A stretch of DNA of 64,000 nucleotides from Agromyces sp. G08B096 (GCF_040267705.1 NZ_CP158374.1:1736001-1800000); one strand, 5' to 3'; counted from the stretch's first letter, positions 20,277 to 29,284 are shown. The notes: generated by a model not told the origin, from the letters alone. Numbers and translations are program-made.

Positions 20277-20746
20277 TGGGGAGTGCTCCTCTCAACCGGA
20301 ACGACGACGGCCGTCGCCCCGTCGATGCCCGTGACGAGGACCTTCTCGCCGACCGCGACATCCGCCTGTTCGGTGATGGGGGAGAGCCTGGCCGTCCAGA
20401 CGTCCCCGTTCTGCAATTTCACCTGACCGCCCGCGCCGGTGACGGTCCGCACGACCTGGCCGTCGATGCCGATGAGCGCGTCGATGTTGCTGCGAGCCGG
20501 ATCGCCCCCGCGCCTGAGCCTTCGGAGCAGCGGCGGTCGCAGGACCAGGATCAGCGCGACGGCGACGAGCGCGGCGATGACGAACTGCGCGTACCACGGG
20601 ATGCCGAACAGACCCGAGAGCAACCCGGCGACACTGCCGAGCGCGAGCATCAGGAACGTCATCTCGAGCGTGAACACCTCGATCGTCGCGAACGCGAGGA
20701 TCAGCACCAGCCAGACGATCCAGGCGTACTGGGTCAGCACATCCAA
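20273..20746 (-). CDS. NfeD-like membrane protein
   Basis: This 157-residue protein has three hydrophobic segments (WIVWLVLILAFATIEVFTL, then an Ala/Gly-rich segment, then FVIAALVAVALILVL). A C-terminal OB-fold domain of the NfeD type follows (GIDGQVVRTVTGAGGQVKLQNGDVW). NfeD proteins pair with SPFH proteins in membrane organisation. I chose TTG at 20746 because GGAG lies 7 nt before it; GTG at 20740 is possible. A TAGGTT box upstream on the minus strand is a candidate -10. Confidence 0.85.
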   Translation of the reverse strand: MDVLTQYAWIVWLVLILAFATIEVFTLEMTFLMLALGSVAGLLSGLFGIPWYAQFVIAALVAVALILVLRPPLLRRLRRGGDPARSNIDALIGIDGQVVRTVTGAGGQVKLQNGDVWTARLSPITEQADVAVGEKVLVTGIDGATAVVVPVERSTPQ

Positions 20747-20876
20747 TATCCGTCTCCTTCGAACGCGCCCCCTTTCGAACCTAGCAGTGCAAGGCCCGTC
20801 CGCGGGAGGTTGATAGGGTCGGTTGGTCATCGGCCCGGCGCCCGGCCGCGGCCTCCACGCAACGAGGAGCACCATC

Positions 20877-21650
20877 GTGACCACCCCACTCGCCCCCGGT
20901 TCGCTCGCCGGCCGCGTCGCCCTCGTCACGGGGTCCTCGCGCGGCATCGGCGCGGACACCGCCCGGTACCTCGCCGGAGCGGGCGCCGCCGTCGTCATCA
21001 ACTACCGCAGCAAGGCGCCCCGCGCCGAGAAGGTCGTCGCCGAGATCGAGGCTGCGGGCGGGCGCGCGATCGCCGTGGGCGCCGACCTCACCGACCCGGC
21101 CTCGGTCGCGGAGATGTTCGCGCGTGCCGAGCAGGAGTTCGGCAAGCTCGACCTCCTCGTGCTGAACGCCTCGGGCGGCATGGAGACCGGCATGGGCGAG
21201 GACTACGCCATGCGCCTGAACCGCGACGCGCAGGTGAACGTCGTCGACGGGGCACTCCCGCACCTCGCGCAGGGCGCACGCATCGTCTTCGTCACGAGCC
21301 ATCAGGCGCACTTCATCCGCACGACGCCGACGATGCCCGAATACGAGCCGGTCGCGCTGTCCAAGCGCGCGGGCGAGGACGCGCTGCGCGAACGGCTGCC
21401 CGAGTTGGAGGCCGCCGGCGTCGAGTTCGTGGTGGTCTCAGGTGACATGATCGAGGGCACCATCACGGCGACCCTGCTCGAGCGCGCGAACCCCGGCGCG
21501 ATCGAGGCGCGCAAGCAGGACGCCGGCCGCCTCTACAACGTGGCCGAGTTCGCCGCGGAGGTCGCTCTGGCCGCCGTCGAGCCGGTGCCGGCCGACCACA
21601 CCCGCTACGTGGGCGACATCTCGGGCTTCCGCCCGGCGTCGCTCGACTGA
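20877..21650 (+). CDS. short-chain dehydrogenase/reductase family protein, atypical active site
   Basis: The 257-residue Rossmann protein has the cofactor motif TGSSRGIG near residue 18. NNAG is replaced by NASGG. The catalytic Y-x3-K is not present: the segment reads YEPVALSKRAGED, so Val occupies the position four residues before Lys. The usual Ser site reads VTSHQAH. It may therefore bind NAD(P) without typical SDR catalysis, or use another residue. The GTG at 20877 follows GAGGAG. TAGGGT at about 20814 is a candidate -10. Confidence 0.8.
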   Translation: MTTPLAPGSLAGRVALVTGSSRGIGADTARYLAGAGAAVVINYRSKAPRAEKVVAEIEAAGGRAIAVGADLTDPASVAEMFARAEQEFGKLDLLVLNASGGMETGMGEDYAMRLNRDAQVNVVDGALPHLAQGARIVFVTSHQAHFIRTTPTMPEYEPVALSKRAGEDALRERLPELEAAGVEFVVVSGDMIEGTITATLLERANPGAIEARKQDAGRLYNVAEFAAEVALAAVEPVPADHTRYVGDISGFRPASLD

Positions 21651-21678
21651 CCTCCGTACGAGCAGCCCCGCAGACGAC

Positions 21679-21712
21679 GCGGCCGGTGGGAGCGGATGCT
21701 CCCACCGGCCGC
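21679..21712. terminator. bidirectional terminator between SDR and HdeD-like genes
   Basis: A perfect 15-bp stem (21679-21693 with 21698-21712) closes a GGAT loop between two convergent genes. Confidence 0.85.
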
Positions 21713-21734
21713 GTTCGTCGCAGAAGCGGGCCGA

Positions 21735-22340
21735 TCAGGCGGTCGCGGCCTTCTTGCCGAAGGTGAACGCGCGCACGATCTGGACGATGCCGAGCACGAT
21801 CAGCGCGATGCCGGCGAACCAGAACAGGAAGATCGCGCCCCAGAGCGGCGAGAACAGCAGCACGAGGCCTGCCACGACGCTCAGGATGCCGAAGAAGATC
21901 GCCCACCCCTTCGACGCGGCGTCACCCGACTGCACGAGCGCCACGACCCCCTCGACGATCCACAGGATGCCGACGAAGACGCCGAGGAAGATGCCGAGGA
22001 ACACCGCCGACTCCGATGGGTTCGCCAGCACGATGATGCCCGCGATGACGAACAGCACGCCGAGGATGATGTCGAGCGCCCTCGCTCCGCCGGAGATCCC
22101 CTTGGAGAAGATGCCGAGGCCGACGTACGCGATTCCGGCGATCAGGAAGTAGAGCCCGAAGATCCACGCCAGCGCGACGGCGGACTTCTCCGGCGCGAAC
22201 GTGATGAACAGGCCGACGATCAGCGAGACGACGCCCGAGATGCCGAGCGTCGCGCGGACGGTGTTGATGGCCGACTTGGAGAGGTCCGCCGCGTCGAGCG
22301 AGAACGTGGCGAAGAACGAGTCGGACTGCGGACTGGACAT
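21735..22340 (-). CDS. HdeD-like membrane protein (DUF308)
   Basis: The 201-residue protein has six hydrophobic helices arranged as three similar pairs, each with a Gly-rich turn (VSLIVGLFITFAPEKSA, LFVIAGIIVLANPSESA, LSVVAGLVLLFSPLWGA). This internal repetition is typical of HdeD/DUF308 proteins, named after an acid-resistance protein of E. coli; the role here is unknown. The ATG at 22340 follows AAGGGGG. The longer upstream open frame lacks a better start. Confidence 0.85.
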   Translation of the reverse strand: MSSPQSDSFFATFSLDAADLSKSAINTVRATLGISGVVSLIVGLFITFAPEKSAVALAWIFGLYFLIAGIAYVGLGIFSKGISGGARALDIILGVLFVIAGIIVLANPSESAVFLGIFLGVFVGILWIVEGVVALVQSGDAASKGWAIFFGILSVVAGLVLLFSPLWGAIFLFWFAGIALIVLGIVQIVRAFTFGKKAATA

Positions 22341-22502
22341 GGAAGTACCCCCTTCGATGCGACGACACGGGTCGCGCACGCTCAGGCTATGGCTCGGCGG
22401 AGGCTGCGTGTCGGATGTGAACGCGCGAGTCGTGCGCGTCGGCAGACCTCCGTGCGCTACCACCCGTGACGGTGGTCGGACGCCGGTCGTAGCATGACGC
22501 GC

Positions 22503-23054
22503 ATGGGGATGACTCGTCGGCGAGGGGCCCGGGCGGCGGCCGCCTTCGTCGTACTGGCTGCCACCGGGTGCACGACCACCGCGCCGGGGCCGGCCGAGAC
22601 CACCCCCGGCCCGGCGACGTCGCCGACATCGGCGAGCTCGACACCGCAGGCCTGGGATCCGGGCGACATCCCCGACCCATCGTCGGCGCTCGAGGTGCTG
22701 CCGGCGCAGCGCGGCGACTGCCCGGTCGACCCCGGCGCAGCCGACGTGATCGCGTTCGTGGTCACCTCCGAGGACGACACCGCGCCGGTGGAGCTCACCT
22801 ATCCGGTCTTCCGCAGCGACGGCACGCAGCTCGTCCGCCGCATGCGGCAGCCCGGCCCGGTGCTCGTCGTGCTGCAGTCCGACTGCACCGGGGGAGCGGC
22901 ATCCGACCTCTGGCATTTCCTCGCCGCGAGCGAGGGCACCGGGACGTTGGCCTGCTCCCTCTTCATCGCGGGCCGGCACGTCGCGAGCGCCACCGGCGTC
23001 GCCGAGGGAGGGGCGGGTGCGCGCGCCGACTGCTCGGGCGCGCCCGGGTCCTGA
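22503..23054 (+). CDS. putative lipoprotein of unknown function
   Basis: The 183-residue protein has a signal peptide ending in the lipobox LAATGC. A Thr/Pro/Ser-rich linker (about residues 25-50) follows, then a globular part with four Cys (GDCPVD, QSDCTGG, LACSLF, ADCSG) that could form two disulfides outside the cell. I do not recognise the family. The ATG at 22503 lies 7 nt after TAGCAT (22490-22495), so the start is probably leaderless. The upstream ATG at 22494 overlaps that box. Confidence 0.7.
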   Translation: MGMTRRRGARAAAAFVVLAATGCTTTAPGPAETTPGPATSPTSASSTPQAWDPGDIPDPSSALEVLPAQRGDCPVDPGAADVIAFVVTSEDDTAPVELTYPVFRSDGTQLVRRMRQPGPVLVVLQSDCTGGAASDLWHFLAASEGTGTLACSLFIAGRHVASATGVAEGGAGARADCSGAPGS

Positions 23055-23095
23055 CCGCCGTCAGCGCCTCCCAGGCGCCGACCGGTTTCCGCTGC

Positions 23096-23217
23096 TAGCC
23101 TGTCGGACGTGTTCATGACGGTCGGTCTGCCCTCGGGGCGGCAGGAGGTCGCCGGCGTCCGCGCCGGCGGCAGATAGCGCGTCCCCGGATGCCCCGTGCC
23201 CGCACGGAGCGGCATCC
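23096..23217 (+). promoter_or_regulatory. candidate leader: leaderless 22-codon uORF plus hairpin before the FBP gene
   Basis: TAGCCT (23096-23101) is followed after 7 nt by a GTG opening a 22-codon frame (23109-23177) ending at TAG. Ten bases later a strong hairpin starts: GGATGCC (23187-23193) pairs with GGCATCC (23211-23217), and inside it CCGTGC pairs with GCACGG. The FBP-domain gene begins about 78 bases later. The layout resembles an attenuator, but no regulatory amino-acid run is visible in the peptide. Confidence 0.4.
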
Positions 23218-23294
23218 ACGCGTTCTCCCACCGAACCCAGCCGACCCCGGCGCCTCTGACGCGCGCCACGGCGGTCGGCGCACCCCAGAACGGC

Positions 23295-23798
23295 ATGACC
23301 ATGACCCCCATCACCGAAGCCCAGATTCGGGCCTCCTTCGTGAACGCCTCCCGCAAGGAGGTCAGCGACCTCTCCCTGCCCGCCGGATTCGCCGAGATCG
23401 ACTGGGACCGCCTCGAGTTCCTCGGCTGGCGCGACCGGAAGCTCCCGCAGCGCAGCTACGTCGTCACGACAGTGGGCGAGCGCCTCGTCGGCGTGCTGCT
23501 GAAGCGAGCGGATGCCACGCCCCGCAGCCGCGCGCAGTGCACGTGGTGCCAGGACGTCGAGCTCGCCGATGACGTCGTCTTCTACTCGGCACGGCTCGCC
23601 GGTGCGGCAGGCCGGAAGGGCGACACCATCGGCACGCTCTGCTGCGCCGATTTCGGCTGCTCGTTCAATGCCAGGAAGCGCCCGCCGGCCGTCTACCTCG
23701 GGTTCGACGTGGAGGCGGCCAGGCAGCAGCGCATCGCCGGACTCCGGGAGCGGGTCAGCGGCTTCGCCGCGGCCGTCCTCGGCGACACCGACGGGTAG
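23295..23798 (+). CDS. FBP-domain (treble-clef zinc finger) protein
   Basis: The 167-residue protein matches the FBP C-terminal treble-clef family. The N-terminal part reads TEAQIRASFVNASRKEV, then WDRLEFLGWRDRK. The zinc ligands are CTWC and LCCADFGC, followed by SFNARKRPP. The family is often annotated as elongation factor G-binding or fibronectin-binding-like; the function is not established. Starts at 23295 and 23301 are equally possible, and no clear ribosome binding site is seen. It is preceded by a candidate leader ORF and hairpin. Confidence 0.75.
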   Translation: MTMTPITEAQIRASFVNASRKEVSDLSLPAGFAEIDWDRLEFLGWRDRKLPQRSYVVTTVGERLVGVLLKRADATPRSRAQCTWCQDVELADDVVFYSARLAGAAGRKGDTIGTLCCADFGCSFNARKRPPAVYLGFDVEAARQQRIAGLRERVSGFAAAVLGDTDG

Positions 23799-23855
23799 CG
23801 GTACCGCCGGCGGGCTCGCTGGACATCCCGCGGCGTGCGTGGCACGATCGCGCAG

Positions 23856-24323
<468 letters not shown>

Positions 24324-24332
24324 CGTGACGGT

Positions 24333-24743
24333 ATGGACATCACGATTCAGTACGCGTTCCTCCCGCACACCGATCCGGAGGCCTCGCTCGCGTTCTACCG
24401 GGACGCCCTCGGCTTCGAGGTCCGGAAGGACGTCGGCTACGAGGGGATGCGGTGGATCACCGTCGGCCCGGCGGGCGAGGATGGCACGGCCCTCGTGCTG
24501 TATCCGCCGACCGCGGACCCCGGGGTCACCGAGGAGGAGGCGCGCACGATCGCCGAGATGATGGCGAAGGGCACGTTCGCGAGCGTCGTCCTCGCCACGC
24601 CCGACGTGGACGCCGCGTTCGACCGCGTGCAGGCCACCGGCGCCGAGGTCGCGCAGGAGCCGATCGACCAGCCCTACGGGGTCCGCGACTGCGCGTTCCG
24701 CGACCCGGCGGGCAACATGGTCCGCATCCAGGAACCCCGCTGA
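24333..24743 (+). CDS. VOC family (glyoxalase/bleomycin-resistance fold) protein
   Basis: This 136-residue protein has the two beta-alpha-beta-beta-beta modules of the vicinal-oxygen-chelate fold. The first contains SLAFYRDALGFEVRKDV, the second ASVVLATPDVDAAFDRVQATG and FRDPAGNMVRIQEP. Glu in RIQEP is the usual metal-ligand position. The substrate is unknown; antibiotic binding or detoxification is plausible given the neighbouring UvrA paralogue. The ATG lies 6 nt after TAGCGT (24321-24326). Confidence 0.88.
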   Translation: MDITIQYAFLPHTDPEASLAFYRDALGFEVRKDVGYEGMRWITVGPAGEDGTALVLYPPTADPGVTEEEARTIAEMMAKGTFASVVLATPDVDAAFDRVQATGAEVAQEPIDQPYGVRDCAFRDPAGNMVRIQEPR

Positions 24744-24815
24744 CGAGGCATCCGACCACCGCACGCTCGCCCGGCACCGACCGGGCGACGCCCCGACGAG
24801 ATTGATGGAGATCGC

Positions 24816-27185
24816 ATGAGCGACGCGCCCGCGACCACCGACCACCCCGCCGACCGCCACGACCTCATCCGCGTGCGCGGCGCGCGCGAGAACAACCTCA
24901 AGGACGTCAGCCTCGACCTGCCGAAGCGCCGCCTGACGGTCTTCACCGGCGTCTCCGGCTCCGGCAAGAGCTCGCTCGTGTTCGACACCATCGCAGCCGA
25001 GTCGCGGCGCCTCATCGACGAGACCTACAGCGCCTTCGTGCAGGGGTTCATGCCGTCGGTGCCGCGGCCCGACGTCGATGTGCTCGACGGGCTCACCACC
25101 GCGATCCTCGTCGACCAGGAGCGGATGGGGGCGAACCCGCGCTCGACGGTCGGCACCGTCACCGACGCCAACGCGATGCTGCGGATCCTGTTCAGCCGGC
25201 TGGGGGAGCCGTACATCGGCGGCCCGACCGCGTTCTCGTTCAACATCCCGACGCAGAAGGCGAGCGGGGTCATGACCGGGCCGAGCGGCGAGAAGAAGAT
25301 CGTCAAGGATGCGATCTACCTGGGCGGCATGTGCCCACGGTGCGAGGGCCGGGGGCAGGTCTCCGACCTCGACCTGTCGCAGATCGTGGACGAGTCGAAG
25401 TCGCTTGACGAGGGCGCGATCATGGTCCCCGGCTACACGCCAGACGGGTGGATGGTGAAGGGGTTCTCGCAGTCGGGGTTCTATCCCGCCGACAAGCCCA
25501 TCGCCGAGTTCACCGAGAAGCAGCGCCACCTCTTCCTCTACGGCGAGGTCACGAAGGTCAAGATCAGCGGGATCAACATGACCTATGAGGGGCTCATCCC
25601 CAAGATCACGAAGTCGATGCTCTCCAAGGATGTCGACGCCCTGCAGCCGCACATCCGGGCCTTCGTCGAACGCGTCGCCACCTTCGCCACCTGTCCCGAG
25701 TGCGACGGCACACGGCTCACCGAGGGCGCCCGCTCGTCGAAGATCGACGGCATCAGCATCGCCGACGCCTGCCGCATGCAGGTCACCGATCTCGCGGAGT
25801 GGGTGCGCGGTCTCGACCGCCCGGAGGCGGGCCCGCTGTTGGCGGCGCTGAGCGCGAACCTCGACGCGTTCGTCACGCTCGGCCTCGGCTACCTGAGCCT
25901 CGAGCGCCCGTCGGGCACGCTGTCCGGGGGAGAGGCGCAGCGGATCAAGATGCTCCGCCACCTCGGCTCCTCGCTCACCGACGTCACCTACGTCTTCGAC
26001 GAGCCGACGATCGGCCTTCACCCGCACGACATCCAGCGGATGAACTCGCTGCTGCTGCGTCTGCGCGACAAGGGCAACACGGTCCTCGTCGTCGAGCACA
26101 AGCCCGAGGCCATCGCGATCGCCGACCACGTGGTCGACCTCGGTCCCGGCGCGGGCAGCGAGGGCGGACGGATCACCTTCCAGGGAACCGTCGAGGAGCT
26201 CAGGAGGAGCGACACGCTCACGGGGCGTCACCTCGACGACCGGGCGCAGGTGAAGGCCGAGGCGCGCGCTGCGACCGGCGCCATCGAGGTGCGCGGGGCC
26301 TCCTCGAACAACCTTCAGAACGTCGACGTGGACATCCCGCTCGGCGTGCTCACCGTGGTCACCGGTGTGGCGGGGTCGGGCAAGAGCTCGCTGATCCACG
26401 GCTCGGTCGCCGGGCGCGACGGCGTCGTCGCGATCGACCAGGGCGCCATCAAGGGCTCGAGGCGGAGCAATCCCGCCACGTACACGGGCCTGCTCGAACC
26501 GATCCGCAAGGCGTTCGCCAAGGCGAACGGCGTCAAGCCCGCGCTGTTCAGCGCGAACTCCGAGGGTGCGTGCCCCACGTGCAAGGGGTCCGGCGTCATC
26601 ATCACGGAACTCGGGTTCATGGACACGATCGAGACGCCCTGCGAAGACTGCGGGGGAAAGCGTTTTCAGGCAGCCGTGCTGGAGTACAAGCTCGGGGGAC
26701 TGGACATCACCGAGGTGCTCGACCTGCCCGTCGCACGCGCGCGCGAGTTCTTCTCGGCGGGGGAGACCAAGCTGCCCGCGGCCGCCGGCATCCTCGGACG
26801 CCTGGAAGACGTCGGTCTCGGGTACCTGACGCTCGGCCAGCCGCTGTCGACTCTGTCGGGCGGTGAACGCCAGCGCATCAAGCTCGCCATCGCGATGGGG
26901 GAGACGGGGGAGGTCTACGTGCTCGACGAGCCGACGACGGGCCTCCACCTCGCCGACGTCGACAACCTGCTCCGCCTGCTCGACCGACTGGTCGACGCGG
27001 GCAAGACCGTGATCGTCATCGAGCACCACCAGGCGGTCATGGCCCACGCGGACTGGATCATCGACCTCGGCCCTGGCGCCGGGCACGACGGCGGACGCAT
27101 CGTCTTCGAGGGCACGCCCGCCGAGTTGGTCGCCGCGAAGTCGACGTTGACGGGGGAGCACCTCGCGGAGTACGTCGGGGCGTGA
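24816..27185 (+). CDS. UvrA paralogue (class II, short form)
   Basis: This 789-residue twin-ABC ATPase of the UvrA family has two Walker A motifs (GVSGSGKSSL, GVAGSGKSSL) and two signatures (LSGGEAQRIK, LSGGERQRIK). Zinc modules include CPRCEGRG, CPECDGTRL and CPTCKGSG with CEDCGGKRF. At 789 residues it is about 160 shorter than canonical UvrA (~950), consistent with loss of the UvrB-binding/insertion region seen in class II UvrA proteins. Such paralogues are linked to tolerance of DNA-binding drugs rather than core excision repair. The ATG follows GGAG. It lies downstream of AraC and VOC genes. Confidence 0.88.
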   Translation: MSDAPATTDHPADRHDLIRVRGARENNLKDVSLDLPKRRLTVFTGVSGSGKSSLVFDTIAAESRRLIDETYSAFVQGFMPSVPRPDVDVLDGLTTAILVDQERMGANPRSTVGTVTDANAMLRILFSRLGEPYIGGPTAFSFNIPTQKASGVMTGPSGEKKIVKDAIYLGGMCPRCEGRGQVSDLDLSQIVDESKSLDEGAIMVPGYTPDGWMVKGFSQSGFYPADKPIAEFTEKQRHLFLYGEVTKVKISGINMTYEGLIPKITKSMLSKDVDALQPHIRAFVERVATFATCPECDGTRLTEGARSSKIDGISIADACRMQVTDLAEWVRGLDRPEAGPLLAALSANLDAFVTLGLGYLSLERPSGTLSGGEAQRIKMLRHLGSSLTDVTYVFDEPTIGLHPHDIQRMNSLLLRLRDKGNTVLVVEHKPEAIAIADHVVDLGPGAGSEGGRITFQGTVEELRRSDTLTGRHLDDRAQVKAEARAATGAIEVRGASSNNLQNVDVDIPLGVLTVVTGVAGSGKSSLIHGSVAGRDGVVAIDQGAIKGSRRSNPATYTGLLEPIRKAFAKANGVKPALFSANSEGACPTCKGSGVIITELGFMDTIETPCEDCGGKRFQAAVLEYKLGGLDITEVLDLPVARAREFFSAGETKLPAAAGILGRLEDVGLGYLTLGQPLSTLSGGERQRIKLAIAMGETGEVYVLDEPTTGLHLADVDNLLRLLDRLVDAGKTVIVIEHHQAVMAHADWIIDLGPGAGHDGGRIVFEGTPAELVAAKSTLTGEHLAEYVGA

Positions 27186-27370
27186 GCGGCGCGGTCGGGG
27201 TTGGCAGCATGCGGCGCGCGCTGGATGACGACCTGCTCATCGAGACCTACGGGCTGGACGCTTCGGCTGACGAGGTTCTCGCCGTCGCCGCCGCCGTCGA
27301 GCGACTCGACGAGCTCGAGGCGTTCACGCTGGAACGAGCGCAGGCGCCGGGGCGGTCGCTGCCGCGGTGA
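27182..27370 (+). CDS. small hypothetical protein coupled to the UvrA paralogue
   Basis: A 62-codon frame begins at GTG overlapping the UvrA-paralogue stop by four bases. An ATG at 27209 is an alternative start. The sequence is acidic and Ala/Leu-rich (DDDLLIETYGLDASADEVLAVAAAVERLDELEAF split over two helices). Third-position GC and the overlap support coding. I do not recognise a family. Confidence 0.45.
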   Translation: MSGAVGVGSMRRALDDDLLIETYGLDASADEVLAVAAAVERLDELEAFTLERAQAPGRSLPR

Positions 27371-27433
27371 CGCGCCGCCCGGCGCGGTGAACTTGCCTGG
27401 TCGTGGGTGCGGACGGACTGGTACGGTGCCCGA

Positions 27434-27613
27434 ATGGAGTTCCTGGTGATGGGCCTCATCCTCGTCTTCGTGCTCGGCCTGATCAGCATCATCGGCGCGT
27501 TGCGCAGTACGCGGGATGCCGCGGAGCGGGCCGCCGACGCGGCCGAGCGCACCGCAGCGGCGACCGAACGGCTGCTCGCGGGCCACGAGGCTTCTGCGGG
27601 ACACCGACCGTAG
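27434..27613 (+). CDS. small single-pass membrane protein
   Basis: The 59-residue product has one hydrophobic helix (FLVMGLILVFVLGLISIIGA) and then a helical Ala/Arg/Glu-rich segment with AERAADAAERTAAATER heptads. The ATG lies 6 nt after TACGGT (27422-27427), matching the leaderless pattern of neighbouring genes. The family and role are unknown. Confidence 0.5.
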   Translation: MEFLVMGLILVFVLGLISIIGALRSTRDAAERAADAAERTAAATERLLAGHEASAGHRP

Positions 27614-27907
27614 ATCATCCATGCGCCCGACCGGTACGCGAGTCGCCACGCAGTGTGTCGTCGCTTTCCGCCGGTGTGCATCAATCGGCACCGGCGAATC
27701 CTGCCGTATTGCGGGAGCCAGCCCGGGGCTGGTCAGCCGGTTCCCCCGTTAGCCGATAATGCACATTATGTCGGAATGAGTAGGTGTCACCGCCCTCGTA
27801 CTCCACCCCTGACGCCTCGACCGTTTCCCGCCAGCGCCCCGCTCCGCCCGTCTTCAGGATGGAACCCGACCAGCCGGCACGGCGCCGGCGGAAGGGACAT
27901 CCATCAC
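27614..27907. promoter_or_regulatory. 294-bp intergenic region with an AT-rich palindrome (27756-27769)
   Basis: No convincing gene is seen here. ATAATG-CA-CATTAT at 27756-27769 is a perfect 6-bp inverted repeat with a 2-bp centre, unusually AT-rich for this sequence. It lies 138 bp upstream of the SDR gene start and could be an operator of a TetR- or MarR-type repressor. No such regulator is adjacent. Confidence 0.4.
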
Positions 27908-28645
27908 ATGAGCACCATCGCACTGATCACCGGCGGCAACCGCGGTCTCGGGTTCGCGACGGCCGCCGCGCTCGGCCGCGCGGGCGCAACGGTCATCGTC
28001 GCCGGCCGCGATGCGGACGCCGCACAGGCATCGGCGGACGCGCTCGTCGCGCAGGGTCTCGCCGCCGAAGCGCTCGCGATGGATGTCACGTCGCCGGCGA
28101 GCATCGCCGCGGCCGTCGACGCGGTGAGACGGCGCCACGGGCGTCTCGACGTGCTCGTGAACAACGCGGGCGTGCTTCCGGAGGCGACGTCGTCGGGTGG
28201 ACACCAGTTCGTGGACCTCGCCGCGTTCGAACACACCTTCGCGACCAACGTGTTCGGCGTAGCCGCCGTGACCGAGGGGTTCCTCTCGCTGCTGAAGCAG
28301 AGCCCTGCAGGACGGATCGTGAACATCTCCTCCACCATGGGGTCGCTGAGCGATCAGCAGAACCCGGACTCCCCCTACTACGCGAGCGTGGTGCCCGCCT
28401 ACCAGGCGTCCAAGGCCGCGGTGAACAGCCTCACGATCGGTCTCGGCAAGATGCTCGCCGAGACGAAGATCAAGGTCACCTCGGTGTGCCCGGGCTGGGT
28501 GCAGACCGATCTGGCGCCTGGCAATCGCGAGCACGCGCCCACCAGCGCGGACGACGCGGCGCAGATCGTCGTCGCGGCGGCGACGCTTGCGGATGACGCT
28601 CCGTCGGGCACGTTCATCAGCGCGGCCGGTCCCGTGCCCTGGTGA
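27908..28645 (+). CDS. SDR family oxidoreductase
   Basis: This 245-residue NAD(P)-dependent short-chain dehydrogenase has cofactor motif TGGNRGLG (residues 8-15), NNAG (VLVNNAGVLPE), catalytic Ser in NISSTMGS and Y-x3-K in AYQASKAAV. The wording resembles carbonyl-reductase-like SDRs; the substrate is unknown. The ATG at 27908 follows GAAGGGA. It converges on the DHFR-like gene. Confidence 0.9.
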   Translation: MSTIALITGGNRGLGFATAAALGRAGATVIVAGRDADAAQASADALVAQGLAAEALAMDVTSPASIAAAVDAVRRRHGRLDVLVNNAGVLPEATSSGGHQFVDLAAFEHTFATNVFGVAAVTEGFLSLLKQSPAGRIVNISSTMGSLSDQQNPDSPYYASVVPAYQASKAAVNSLTIGLGKMLAETKIKVTSVCPGWVQTDLAPGNREHAPTSADDAAQIVVAAATLADDAPSGTFISAAGPVPW

Positions 28646-28693
28646 GGCGCGCTCCCCCGGGCAAGACTCGAGCCAGATCGCCTCGTTCCCCGG

Positions 28694-29284
28694 TCAGGCG
28701 GGTTCGCGTCGCACGCGGAAGCTCACGTGGAGCACCCGTTCGCCCTGGATGACGACGTGCGGGTCCTCGAGCAGCTGCTGACCGTCGAAGGAGCCGAAGA
28801 ACCGCTTGCCCGAGCCGAAGACCACCGGAGCGACATCCATGCGCACCTCGTCGACCAGGCCCGCGGCAAGCGCCTGACCGCCGACGTCGCCGGCGGCGAC
28901 CTCGACGATGCGCTCCCCCGCCAGTTCTCGAGCCTTCGCCACCGCGGCCTCGACGCCGTCGACGAAGTGGAAGGGCGCCTCCGGGTTCCATCCCTCGGGC
29001 GCCGGCCGGTGCGTCACCACGACCACATGGTCGACCCCGCTCGGCGGCGTGCCGTCCCAGCCGTCGGTGAGGTCGAAGACGCGCCGGCCGGCGATCGTGG
29101 TGCCGACCTGATCCCAGTACGGTCTCGTGTAGTCGTACGAGGCCTGTGAGACCTTCAGCACCCCGCTCTCGTCCAGCGGCACGTCACCGCTCACCAGCCA
29201 GTCGAACAGCGGCCCTGGCTGGTCGTTGTCGTCAGCGATGAAGCCGTCGACGGATACCGTGCCGTACATGACCACCTTGCCCAA
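28694..29284 (-). CDS. dihydrofolate reductase/RibD C-terminal domain protein
   Basis: The 196-residue protein belongs to the DHFR-like RibD C-terminal family. The N-terminus reads VVMYGTVSVDGFIADDNDQPG, then GRRVFDLTDGWDG, VVVVTHRPAPEGW and VAAGDVGGQALAAGLVDE, typical of stand-alone actinobacterial members. Function is not established; reduction of a pterin or flavin-like substrate is the family theme. TTG at 29284 has AGAGGA 7 nt upstream. It is probably transcribed with the YCII gene behind it. Confidence 0.85.
   Translation of the reverse strand: MGKVVMYGTVSVDGFIADDNDQPGPLFDWLVSGDVPLDESGVLKVSQASYDYTRPYWDQVGTTIAGRRVFDLTDGWDGTPPSGVDHVVVVTHRPAPEGWNPEAPFHFVDGVEAAVAKARELAGERIVEVAAGDVGGQALAAGLVDEVRMDVAPVVFGSGKRFFGSFDGQQLLEDPHVVIQGERVLHVSFRVRREPA

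Noticed and set aside
20758-20780. Two TTCGAA sites upstream of the nfeD-like gene as a LexA box
   Set aside because: The spacing (17 bp between sites) and the sequence do not match TCGAAC-N4-GTTCGA. One copy overlaps the ribosome binding site region.
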